NCBI GenBank assembly: GCA_964484095.1
Contig: CAZAEB010000009.1
Span: forward strand, 1-20,569
Direction of reading: 5' to 3'
Length of the DNA: 20,569 nucleotides
From: CAZAEB01 sp964484095
GTDB taxonomy: Bacteria; Patescibacteriota; Microgenomatia; UBA12405; BS750m-G30
A model generated the notes under the pieces. It had not been told where the DNA came from. It saw only the letters and a program-made list of their open reading frames with translations, and did not search any database. Shown piece after piece: positions 6,886 through 13,779 of this stretch; position 1 is the stretch's first letter; each line of letters starts with the position of its first letter. A program made the position numbers and the translations under genes.

Positions 6886-8295
6886 ATCAACGGTTATATT
6901 GTCAAATTTCTTATACTCTTTTTTTATTGCTCTATCTTTCGCTAAAACAACCAACTGCTTAGCTTTATCTGACATTGAAAAATTCTTTTTGCTAACAATT
7001 TCCCATATCTCTTCATTAGTAAACAGCCCATCATCCAAAAGGCCCGAAAAACCATCGGAGCACATTAGGAGAAACTCCCCCTTACTGGAATGATCTCCAA
7101 TATCTCTAATTGTTGGATCTATTATATTGCCCCCCACCTCTAACCCTTCAATGTCCCAAGTGTTTCCATTCCATCTCATTTCATAACGGTTAACTTTTAT
7201 ATTCCCTCCTCCCAAAGCAGAAGTAATTATATGTTTATTTGGGTAGTTTACCGCTTGTTCTTGAGTTAACTCTCCAGCGTCTACCTTTGCTTGAACTTCT
7301 GAATGATCATGGGTAACCTGAAGTGTTTCACCTAAACCCAAAATATAAGCACGAGAGTCACCAGCCTGAACAATCTCAACACGACCAGCTTTACCTCTAT
7401 CGTCTCTTTGAATTACTGCCGCAACAACTGTTGAAGCTCCTTCGGACGTCGCCCTGGAAACATCAGCATCAGCTGTATCTAGTGTTGCGACAAGGTCTTT
7501 ACCTGAATAAAAACTTTTAAAAAAAGAGCAAACCGCCGTTTCTGCCGCCAATGCACCATTAGCATGGCCACCCACCCCATCTGCAACCACTCTCAATTCC
7601 CCTAATTGATCAACTTTTCCCTGACTAATATTAAATTTTTCTGGTGATCCTGTTCTATCTTGATTTTCTTCTCTTTCTCCCTTATCAGAACATGACCCTC
7701 CATACTTATCTTTAAATAAAACCTCTCCTGTTCTCTCTTGTTTAGTGCCCCCACTTTTTACCTTTCCTTTTTTGGGACTACTGTACCTAAGCCATTCATC
7801 TGCGTCATCATAATCCAAAGACCTGGCATAAGTCGGATTTGTAAACGAATCTGTCTCAACCCAAAAGCCCACCGATTTACCCCAATGAACAGTCGCGTGT
7901 CTTCTAGAAATCCCTAATCCGTCTACCCTCCATTCATTTTCAGAATTATTACCAATCTTCAATACCCGGTGGATCCCACTTCGAGTAAATTCAACTTTCT
8001 TTCCCTGTGCTGTATAGGCTATTGGCATGAGACTATCACCTTGCCCCACTTCCCAACAAGCAACCCTCCTATATCCAAAAGACTGATTGGTAGGTATTGT
8101 TGGTGGAATCGCTTCTCGTCCATCAATAATTTCTGCAAGAGCAACCTCAACTGGCTTACAAGAAAAGCTCATTTTTTTTCCACATGGAATTTCAATATAT
8201 GGTTCTACCAAGTTTAATTTTTGTTCGAGTCTGACAATACCTGCTGGCACCTCATTATCCCCAACTGGTAATGGAAATTCTGCCTGATTATCCAT
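6871..8295 (-). CDS. FHA domain plus PP2C-type Ser/Thr protein phosphatase
   Basis: 474 aa. An unrecognised N-terminal region of about 100 residues is followed by an FHA domain (about 105-165) with the phosphothreonine-binding pattern G-x-x-S and ISRRHATV (S130, R131, H133). A charged linker leads to a PP2C phosphatase (about 195-474). Its metal-binding motifs are visible: SDKGEREENQDR, DGVGGH (D239), GDSRAY (D313), CSDGFSG (D414) and DNITV (D465), so it should be an active Mn/Mg enzyme. FHA domains bind phospho-Thr peptides, which suggests the enzyme is guided to phosphorylated partners; no Ser/Thr kinase is in the window. The ATG overlaps the last 8 nt of glyA (ATGGATAA), and AAAGGA inside glyA serves as Shine-Dalgarno sequence, so the two are translationally coupled. 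No membrane segment is seen. Confidence 0.92.
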   Translation of the reverse strand: MDNQAEFPLPVGDNEVPAGIVRLEQKLNLVEPYIEIPCGKKMSFSCKPVEVALAEIIDGREAIPPTIPTNQSFGYRRVACWEVGQGDSLMPIAYTAQGKKVEFTRSGIHRVLKIGNNSENEWRVDGLGISRRHATVHWGKSVGFWVETDSFTNPTYARSLDYDDADEWLRYSSPKKGKVKSGGTKQERTGEVLFKDKYGGSCSDKGEREENQDRTGSPEKFNISQGKVDQLGELRVVADGVGGHANGALAAETAVCSFFKSFYSGKDLVATLDTADADVSRATSEGASTVVAAVIQRDDRGKAGRVEIVQAGDSRAYILGLGETLQVTHDHSEVQAKVDAGELTQEQAVNYPNKHIITSALGGGNIKVNRYEMRWNGNTWDIEGLEVGGNIIDPTIRDIGDHSSKGEFLLMCSDGFSGLLDDGLFTNEEIWEIVSKKNFSMSDKAKQLVVLAKDRAIKKEYKKFDNITVDLAEL

Positions 8296-9541
8296 AGTTC
8301 CTTTTTATTAAATTATCAGTATTAAAATATTTGCAAATCTTTCCAACCTCTTTTAAAACGCTTTCCCCTTTGCCTCCATCAATAACCAAATATATCAGCT
8401 CGGCAATTTTCTTCATTTCTTTTTTGCCCATTCCTAAAACTGTTACTGCCGGAGTTCCCAGTCTTATCCCCCGGGGAGTTTTTACACAGTTTCCTCCATT
8501 TATTACAGAATTTTTATTGACCACAATGCCCGCTTTTTCCAGCATTTGGGCCGCTTCTGCCCCATCAATTCCTTTATTTTTCAGATCAACCAAAATAATA
8601 TGATTATCTGTTCCTCCACTAACTACTTCAAAACCTTTTTTAGAAAGTTCTTTTGCCAAGGTTTTTGCGTTAACAACCACTTGGCTGGCGTACTGCTTAA
8701 ACTCTGGCTGGGATGCTTTTTTTAAGGCTATTGCAATTGCGGCAATGCTGTTTATGTGCGGACCTCCTTGAAGTCCCGGAAAAACCGCCCTGTCAATTTT
8801 TTTTAGCAGGTCTTTGTCCTTTTTGACTCCTTTTTGAGTAACCATAATTATCGCTCCCCTTGGTCCTCGCAAAGTTTTGTGGGTAGTAGTAGTAACTATG
8901 TGGGCAAACGGAACTGGTGAGCAATTAGCCTCTCCGGCTATTAACCCGGCAATATGAGAAATATCGGCCAGTAAATAAGCACCCACCATATCAGCAATTT
9001 TGGCAAATTTCTCCCACGCAATTTCTCTTGGAAAAGCAGTCGTGCCAACAATAATAATTTTAGGTTTATGTTTTTTTGCCAGCTTTTCAATTTTTTCAAA
9101 GTTAAACCAGTCTTTTTTTGAAAGATCGGCGTGATATTGAATCGAGTTAAAATATTTTCCCGAAAAAGTAATTTTTGGGTGACCATGAGTAAGATGGCCC
9201 CCATCAGCAAGCGCTAGTCCCATAATCGTATCTCCGGGATTTAATAGAGCAAAATAAACAGCCGCGTTGGCAATAGATCCGGAATATGGTTGAACATTAG
9301 CATGAGGAACCTTAAATAGTTTTTTTGCCCTGTTTATTGCCAAGTTCTCGATTCTGTCAACATATTCCATTCCCTGATAGTATCTGTTGCCCGGATATCC
9401 TTCCGCATACTTTTGAGAAAGATTAGAACCAACCGCTTCTTTCACTTCCGGCCAGGAAATATTTTCAGAAGGGATAAGCATCAACGTTTCCTTTTGCCTG
9501 GCCTCTTCTTTTTTTATCAATGAAATTGCTTTATCGACCAT
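8288..9541 (-). CDS. glyA: serine hydroxymethyltransferase
   Basis: 417 aa, typical for bacterial SHMT. It converts serine plus tetrahydrofolate to glycine plus 5,10-methylene-tetrahydrofolate, using PLP. Visible signatures: LIPSENISWPEV near the N-terminus, YAEGYPGNRYYQG, ADISHIAGLIAG, and the PLP-lysine motif TTTTHKTLRGPRG with K222, followed by FPGLQGGPH. The C-terminal GIRLGTPAVT segment is intact. The gene leads a two-gene unit with the FHA-PP2C phosphatase (8-nt overlap) and diverges from a thymidylate-synthase-like gene whose expected cofactor is the product of this enzyme. A TATAAT lies 5 nt before the ATG and a 23-bp palindrome covers the -35 region, so it is probably regulated and leaderless. 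Confidence 0.97.
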   Translation of the reverse strand: MVDKAISLIKKEEARQKETLMLIPSENISWPEVKEAVGSNLSQKYAEGYPGNRYYQGMEYVDRIENLAINRAKKLFKVPHANVQPYSGSIANAAVYFALLNPGDTIMGLALADGGHLTHGHPKITFSGKYFNSIQYHADLSKKDWFNFEKIEKLAKKHKPKIIIVGTTAFPREIAWEKFAKIADMVGAYLLADISHIAGLIAGEANCSPVPFAHIVTTTTHKTLRGPRGAIIMVTQKGVKKDKDLLKKIDRAVFPGLQGGPHINSIAAIAIALKKASQPEFKQYASQVVVNAKTLAKELSKKGFEVVSGGTDNHIILVDLKNKGIDGAEAAQMLEKAGIVVNKNSVINGGNCVKTPRGIRLGTPAVTVLGMGKKEMKKIAELIYLVIDGGKGESVLKEVGKICKYFNTDNLIKRNYG

Positions 9542-9546
9542 AGGAA

Positions 9547-9552
9547 ATTATA
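9547..9552 (-). promoter_or_regulatory. glyA -10 element, predicted leaderless
   Basis: TATAAT (9552-9547, minus strand), preceded by TTG, ends 5 nt before the glyA ATG, so the +1 would fall at or within the start codon. No good -35 is present; the expected -35 position (about 9570-9575) lies inside the palindrome at 9569-9591, which could mean activator dependence or repression. Confidence 0.55.
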
Positions 9553-9568
9553 CAACGACTACTAGTTT

Positions 9569-9591
9569 TAATACAGTAATATACTGTATTA
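9569..9591. promoter_or_regulatory. perfect 23-bp palindrome between glyA and the TS-like gene (candidate operator)
   Basis: TAATACAGTA (9569-9578), a 3-bp ATA centre, and TACTGTATTA (9582-9591) form perfect 10-bp arms. The centre lies about 28-30 bp from the -10 candidates on both sides, so the site covers both -35 regions. No poly-T tail follows, so a transcription-factor site is more likely than a terminator. The regulator is unknown. Confidence 0.65.
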
Positions 9592-9606
9592 TTAAGTTTT
9601 GCAAAA

Positions 9607-9615
9607 TGATACAAT
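9607..9615 (+). promoter_or_regulatory. extended -10 promoter of the TS-like gene
   Basis: TGATACAAT at 9607-9615 fits an extended -10 (TGnTACAAT). The expected +1 is near 9622, leaving a leader of about 39 nt; AAGGA (9645-9649) is a weak, distant ribosome-binding site. An alternative pairing is TTGCAA (9599-9604) with AATTAT (9622-9627) at 17 bp. Confidence 0.4.
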
Positions 9616-9660
9616 TTCAGTAATTATTTAAAATATCTTAAACAAGGAAAAATAAAAAAA

Positions 9661-11325
9661 ATGATCAAAATGATTAAAAATCAAATTGGTTCTAATGGTG
9701 AAAAGGGATGGCCTGTTGCGGTAAGAGATAGAATTGCTTTCCCTTCTTTTTCTGAATTAAGAGTAACCAAGGCTAATGTCGGAGTCGCTTTTTTGTGGAC
9801 AATGAGAGACGCAATAATACCAAAACTGGAAAAAGAAAATTTAGCTATTGCAGCCAATTTTTATACTCCGGCCGGACTCCAAGGAATGGTGAGAAATATT
9901 TTAGGAAACCCCTTTATCAGATATTTTATTTTGTTAGGAGAAGAATATCTATCAAAATCTTCTGGAAATAAAACGCTAGAACTAACAAGCGCTAATGCTA
10001 TAAGGATGTTTTTTGAGAAAGGAGTAAACACAAACAGGAAAATAGATGGTTTTGAAAATGCAGTTTATTTTGACAAAAACATTTCAATTGAGTCAATTGA
10101 AAAAATAAGAGAAAACGTTGAATTTATTGATTTAAATAAAAAAATGCCAAAAGCTTCCCTAGATGAAAAAATTACCGAAACAAATAAATTAGTTAAAACT
10201 CTTGAAAAAAAAGATGCCTTTAGACTTCCTCAAGTTTTTGATTATGAAAAAGCAGAGGGATCTTTCCCTTATGAAGAAGGACCGATTATTGTTCATGGAA
10301 CAAATATTCCTAATGGCTGGGTAAAAACAATCTATAATGTTTATCGCTATGGAAAAAAGAATTTAATGAATGCTAATACAGACAGATGGATTAAAGAAAT
10401 AAACAATATGGTTGTTGTTATTCACAACCCCCAAGACATGGATTTGTCAATTAATCCTTTTTTGGTTCCTTTAACCAAAGAAAAAATTGATGCCTATAAA
10501 AAAGAAATTTTATCTCCTTTGTTGCCCAAAGGGAAAGCATATACTTATGGAAATAAATTAAGAGCTTATTATCATTCTGGTTCTGAAGAAATAAAAAAAT
10601 TGGTTAATTCTACTGAATACAAAGATTTTGAATTTCAGCAAGGTCCTTGGTTAAATAAAAATGTACACTATAAAAAAGATTATTGTGAAATTGACCAAAT
10701 TCAAGATATTATTGACGTTTTGAAAAGAGATCCTTATTCTAAAGCCTGCCTTGCTATTACCTGGCATCCTGCTGACGAATTAATGAGAAAACACAAATCT
10801 TCTCCTTGCTTGGTTTTTTTACAAACAATTATTCAAGAAGAAAAATTAAACTTGACTGTATTTTTTAGAAGTCACGACATGACCCAAGGATGGCCAGAAA
10901 ACGCTTACGGATGCGCTGCAATTCAAGAGAAAATTGCCAAGTCAATTAAAATTAAACCAGGCTTACTAATTATCATGTCGGGAAGCGCTCAAATTTACAA
11001 TAATTATTATCAACAGATTGAAAATATGCTGAAAAAATATACAGATCTAAAAGAGACCTGCCAAGATAAAAGGGGAAACTATTTAATTAAAATTAAAAAT
11101 AATCAAATTGTTGTAACTCTACTTCATCCTGAAATCGGAACAGAATTAGAAAAATATACTGGAAAAACTGCTTATGAACTGAGAGATAAAATTGCTTCAA
11201 CAACTTCTTTAAATACTGGACATGCAATTTATCTAGGAACAGAATTATCCGCTGCTGAATTATGTTTAAAAAATCACAAACCATTCGAACAAGATACGAC
11301 TGTTCCTCCTAGTATTAAACTTTAA
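9661..11325 (+). CDS. fusion protein: MtrA-like domain, thymidylate-synthase-like domain, DUF4346
   Basis: 554 aa in three parts. Residues about 15-140 resemble archaeal tetrahydromethanopterin S-methyltransferase subunit A (MtrA): GWPV (16-19), ENL (59-61), GNPFIRYFILLGEE (82-95), FFEKGVN and a closing ESIEKIRENVEFIDL. Residues about 205-455 match the thymidylate synthase fold, closest by eye to the methanogen type: SSPC with catalytic C383, FRSHD (R403, D406), PEN (N414, the dUMP-selecting Asn) and SAQIY (Y446). Residues about 465-554 match DUF4346: KRGNYLIKI, then HAIYLGTELSAAE (521-533). A dTMP-forming or similar C1-transfer reaction is inferred. Odd points: K99 appears where MtrA has its corrinoid-binding His, and the usual SRR phosphate-binding pair reads S360-K361-A362. 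It diverges from glyA, a source of methylene-folate, and its 3' end overlaps the convergent nrdD by 11 bp. An ATG at 9670 is an alternative start. Confidence 0.75.
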   Translation: MIKMIKNQIGSNGEKGWPVAVRDRIAFPSFSELRVTKANVGVAFLWTMRDAIIPKLEKENLAIAANFYTPAGLQGMVRNILGNPFIRYFILLGEEYLSKSSGNKTLELTSANAIRMFFEKGVNTNRKIDGFENAVYFDKNISIESIEKIRENVEFIDLNKKMPKASLDEKITETNKLVKTLEKKDAFRLPQVFDYEKAEGSFPYEEGPIIVHGTNIPNGWVKTIYNVYRYGKKNLMNANTDRWIKEINNMVVVIHNPQDMDLSINPFLVPLTKEKIDAYKKEILSPLLPKGKAYTYGNKLRAYYHSGSEEIKKLVNSTEYKDFEFQQGPWLNKNVHYKKDYCEIDQIQDIIDVLKRDPYSKACLAITWHPADELMRKHKSSPCLVFLQTIIQEEKLNLTVFFRSHDMTQGWPENAYGCAAIQEKIAKSIKIKPGLLIIMSGSAQIYNNYYQQIENMLKKYTDLKETCQDKRGNYLIKIKNNQIVVTLLHPEIGTELEKYTGKTAYELRDKIASTTSLNTGHAIYLGTELSAAELCLKNHKPFEQDTTVPPSIKL

Positions 11326-13096
11326 ATGTTTTTCTTGTCTTAAATTCCTGAGTTTTCCCTTGATTCCAGCGACTCACCGGCCTCAAGTAACCAACTATCC
11401 TTGAATAAATTTCTGTCTTTTTACCACACTTAGGGCATTTCATAACTTTTCCCTTAAGTCTCCCGCAATCAGAACAGACAGAAAAAGTCGGTGAAATTGT
11501 AAAATATGGGATACTAGTGTTTTCAGCAACCTTCTTAACCAGTCTTTTAGCGCTTCTCCAATCTGCTAGTTCTTCATCTAAAAATATGTGGAATATTGTT
11601 CCTCCGGTATACATTGACTGGATTTCATTTTGAAGATCAAGCACATCCCAAAGATCATCACTATAATCTACCGGAAGCTGGGTGGAATTGGTTAAAAACG
11701 GATCTTTTTTGGATCCGGATAAAAAACATTCGGGAAATAGTTTTTGGTCTTTTAAAGCAAACCTATAGCTTGTTGACTCAGCTGGAGTTGCTTCCAAGTT
11801 ATAAAGACTGCCTGTTTGCTTTTGAAACTTAACCAGTCGTTTTTTGATGTGATTTAATACTTTTATAATAAATTTCTGAGAGTTCGGGTCAGTAATCGGT
11901 TTTCCCAAAAAGTTAACACAGGCCTCGTTTCCACCACAAACACCAATAGTAGAAAAATGGTTTTTTATCGTTCCCAGATAGTATTTGGAATATGGCATTA
12001 GTCCTTGTTTCATACTCTCTTCAACAACTTTTCTTTTAAGCTCCAGGGCATCTTTTGAAATTTCCAGATATTTGTCTAAAAGGCCTAAAAAAGCTTTTTC
12101 TGTTTTTGTTTTGCAGCCGATTCTATTTAAATTTATCGTTACCACCCCAACCGACCCGGTTGAATCTCCCTTAGCCCATAAATTACCTGGCTGATTTACC
12201 AGCTCATTAAGATCCATACTGAGCCGGCAGCACATCGCCCTTACTGATCCTGGACTTAGACCACTGCCAATATAATTTTGAAAATACGGCAAGCCATATT
12301 TTGCCGCTACTAGAAAGAGAAGTTTTTCGTTGCCATTACCTTTCTCGAAAAATTCTTTGGTGACATTGTATGTAGGAATAGGAAAAGTAAATGGCCGGCC
12401 ATTTTTATCTCCTTTTAACATGATTTCCAAAAAGGCCTTATTTATCATGTCTGCCTGTTTTTGAAAGTCTTTGTACTTTTTATCTTTTAGTTTTCCTCCA
12501 ACTACCACTCTCTGGTCAGACAAATCGTCAGAAACCACCCAGTCAAAGGTAAGATTGGAAAAAGGCATTTCAAATCCCCACCGAGAAGGAAGATTGAGAG
12601 AATATATTAGTCTTTGAAGGCTTTGATGAACGTCATCGTAAGAAAGTTTGTCATAATAAACAAAAGGAGCCAGCAGAGTATCAAATGAGGAAAAAGCCTG
12701 AGCTCCTGCCCATTCCTGATACATTGCTTTAATATAGTAAACAATATGTTGTACGGCGGCATCAAAATGGCCTGCCGGCTTGGTTTCAATCTGGCCGGAA
12801 ACTCCACCAAAACCATCCATTAACAATTTTTGTAAAGACCAGCCGGCACAATAACCAACCATGGAATGAGTCAGGTCATGAATGTGAATCTCTCCCTTCT
12901 CGTGAGCCTTTTTAGCCTCAAGAGAGTAAATTTTGTCCAATGCATAGTTCCCAAAAACAGATCCGGCGGCATGCAAAACCAACGCAGAAAATGAATAGTT
13001 GGAATTCGAATTAGCCTTTGATTTCCAGCCACGCTGATTGACATATTGATCTACTAAAGAAATGTGATCGATACAATTTTTACTTGGCTTATTCAC
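11315..13096 (-). CDS. nrdD: anaerobic (class III) ribonucleoside-triphosphate reductase
   Basis: 593 aa. It reduces NTPs to dNTPs by glycyl-radical chemistry. Visible signatures: IHIHDLTHSMVGYCAGWSL with C83 at the place of one active-site Cys, VRAMCCRLSMDL, a C-terminal zinc site (CSDCG and CPKCG), and the glycyl-radical loop RIVGYLRPVSRW with G569. At 593 aa it lacks the N-terminal ATP-cone found in the longer E. coli enzyme (about 710 aa), so classical dATP feedback is probably absent. Its activase NrdG is not in this window. The GTG start at 13096 is fixed by GGAGG (13105-13101) at good spacing. The gene follows the MFS gene with a 48-bp gap that holds an inverted repeat and a TTGACA. 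NrdD alone suggests anaerobic or micro-oxic growth. Confidence 0.95.
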   Translation of the reverse strand: MNKPSKNCIDHISLVDQYVNQRGWKSKANSNSNYSFSALVLHAAGSVFGNYALDKIYSLEAKKAHEKGEIHIHDLTHSMVGYCAGWSLQKLLMDGFGGVSGQIETKPAGHFDAAVQHIVYYIKAMYQEWAGAQAFSSFDTLLAPFVYYDKLSYDDVHQSLQRLIYSLNLPSRWGFEMPFSNLTFDWVVSDDLSDQRVVVGGKLKDKKYKDFQKQADMINKAFLEIMLKGDKNGRPFTFPIPTYNVTKEFFEKGNGNEKLLFLVAAKYGLPYFQNYIGSGLSPGSVRAMCCRLSMDLNELVNQPGNLWAKGDSTGSVGVVTINLNRIGCKTKTEKAFLGLLDKYLEISKDALELKRKVVEESMKQGLMPYSKYYLGTIKNHFSTIGVCGGNEACVNFLGKPITDPNSQKFIIKVLNHIKKRLVKFQKQTGSLYNLEATPAESTSYRFALKDQKLFPECFLSGSKKDPFLTNSTQLPVDYSDDLWDVLDLQNEIQSMYTGGTIFHIFLDEELADWRSAKRLVKKVAENTSIPYFTISPTFSVCSDCGRLKGKVMKCPKCGKKTEIYSRIVGYLRPVSRWNQGKTQEFKTRKTFKV

Positions 13097-13105
13097 TTAA
13101 CCTCC

Positions 13106-13138
13106 AAGATATAAAAAATAACTTTGGTTGTCAACCAA
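13106..13138 (-). promoter_or_regulatory. inverted repeat and possible promoter upstream of nrdD
   Basis: TTGGTTG-T-CAACCAA (13124-13138) is a perfect 7-bp inverted repeat around one base. On the minus strand it contains TTGACA (13134-13129), with TATCTT (13111-13106) 17 bp further. A start from this -10 would cut into the GGAGG site, so either the real -10 differs or nrdD is read from upstream. Since a T-run (ATTTTTT) follows on the minus strand, the repeat could instead act as a weak terminator for the MFS gene. Confidence 0.4.
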
Positions 13139-13144
13139 GAACTT

Positions 13145-13762
13145 CTACTTTTTCATCTCTTTTTTTATCATCAGCAACCAACCGGAACCGAAAAAAGACA
13201 TGACAGAAACACCAATAAAAAGAGGGGTAAATCCTAAATGATAAGCAATTACTCCGCCAATTGCCGCTGCCCCTGCTCCGAAAAGGTCGGTCAGAGTAAA
13301 ATACGCCCCCCACTCAATCCCCTCTTTATCAGAATCTATATGCCTGGTAAATATTGCCATCCAAGAAGGGAAGGTTAAAGCCTGACTAAGGCCATAAATA
13401 AATTGGATAATATAGATATGTATCGGCAATCTGGCTACAATGTACAAAAGAGGCACCAAGCTGGTTACTATTGACCCAAAAACCATTAACCAAAAATCGT
13501 CATTTTCACCCTTTAGTCGATCTATTATTTGAGCCACCGGCAACTGGCTTAGAGACTTGGTAAGAAGATAAATCATTGAAGCGATTCCCACCACCTCAAG
13601 GTTTCCTCCTTCAATCTTGTCATTAAGAAAAATTGAGAAAATAGGACCGATAAGGCCAAAACCGGAAAGAATAAAAATGTCTGAAATAGTCAATACTCTA
13701 ATAACAGGACTAACTTTAAAAGAAAAAAAATTGCGCCAATTTTTGCAACTTAAGCGAGTCAT
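13145..13762 (-). CDS. half-size MFS-like membrane protein
   Basis: 205 aa from the ATG at 13762. It contains about six hydrophobic helices (for example FILSGFGLIGPIFSIFL, VVGIASMIYLL, FWLMVFGSIVTSLVPLLYIV, IIQFIYGLSQALTFPSW, AAAIGGVIAYHLGF, FIGVSVMSFFGSGWLL) with a loop 2-3 stretch LPVAQIIDRLKG like the MFS signature. This equals the N-terminal half of a 12-helix major facilitator; the reading frame ends cleanly with KKEMKK after helix six. No remnant of a second half is seen before nrdD, so it may work as a dimer or be a fixed shortened form. The substrate is unknown. A GTG start five codons upstream is rejected because it overlaps the TATAAT. Confidence 0.72.
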   Translation of the reverse strand: MTRLSCKNWRNFFSFKVSPVIRVLTISDIFILSGFGLIGPIFSIFLNDKIEGGNLEVVGIASMIYLLTKSLSQLPVAQIIDRLKGENDDFWLMVFGSIVTSLVPLLYIVARLPIHIYIIQFIYGLSQALTFPSWMAIFTRHIDSDKEGIEWGAYFTLTDLFGAGAAAIGGVIAYHLGFTPLFIGVSVMSFFGSGWLLMIKKEMKK

Positions 13763-13767
13763 TTTGT

Positions 13768-13774
13768 TATTATA
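13768..13774. promoter_or_regulatory. overlapping divergent -10 elements of the MFS gene and miaB, both predicted leaderless
   Basis: On the minus strand TATAAT (13774-13769) ends 6 nt before the MFS ATG at 13762. On the plus strand TATTAT (13768-13773) ends 6 nt before the miaB ATG at 13780. The two hexamers share six bases, so both promoters cannot be occupied at once. -35 matches are poor on both sides (TTGCAA at 13743-13748 is 19 bp from the plus -10). Confidence 0.5.
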
Positions 13775-13779
13775 CACTC

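Noticed and set aside
9569..9591. LexA/SOS box between glyA and the TS-like gene
   Set aside because: LexA sites read CTGT...ACAG; here the half-sites are in the opposite order (ACAG...CTGT).
9542..9660. glycine or tetrahydrofolate riboswitch upstream of glyA
   Set aside because: The glyA start is only 5 nt from its -10, leaving no room for a leader RNA, and the other leader is about 39 nt.
13124..13138. NrdR box upstream of nrdD
   Set aside because: NrdR sites resemble ACAC-AT-rich-GTGT pairs; this repeat is TTGGTTG/CAACCAA.
13763..13777. GTG at 13777 as the MFS start
   Set aside because: It overlaps the TATAAT of the same strand; the ATG at 13762 fits the leaderless spacing seen elsewhere.
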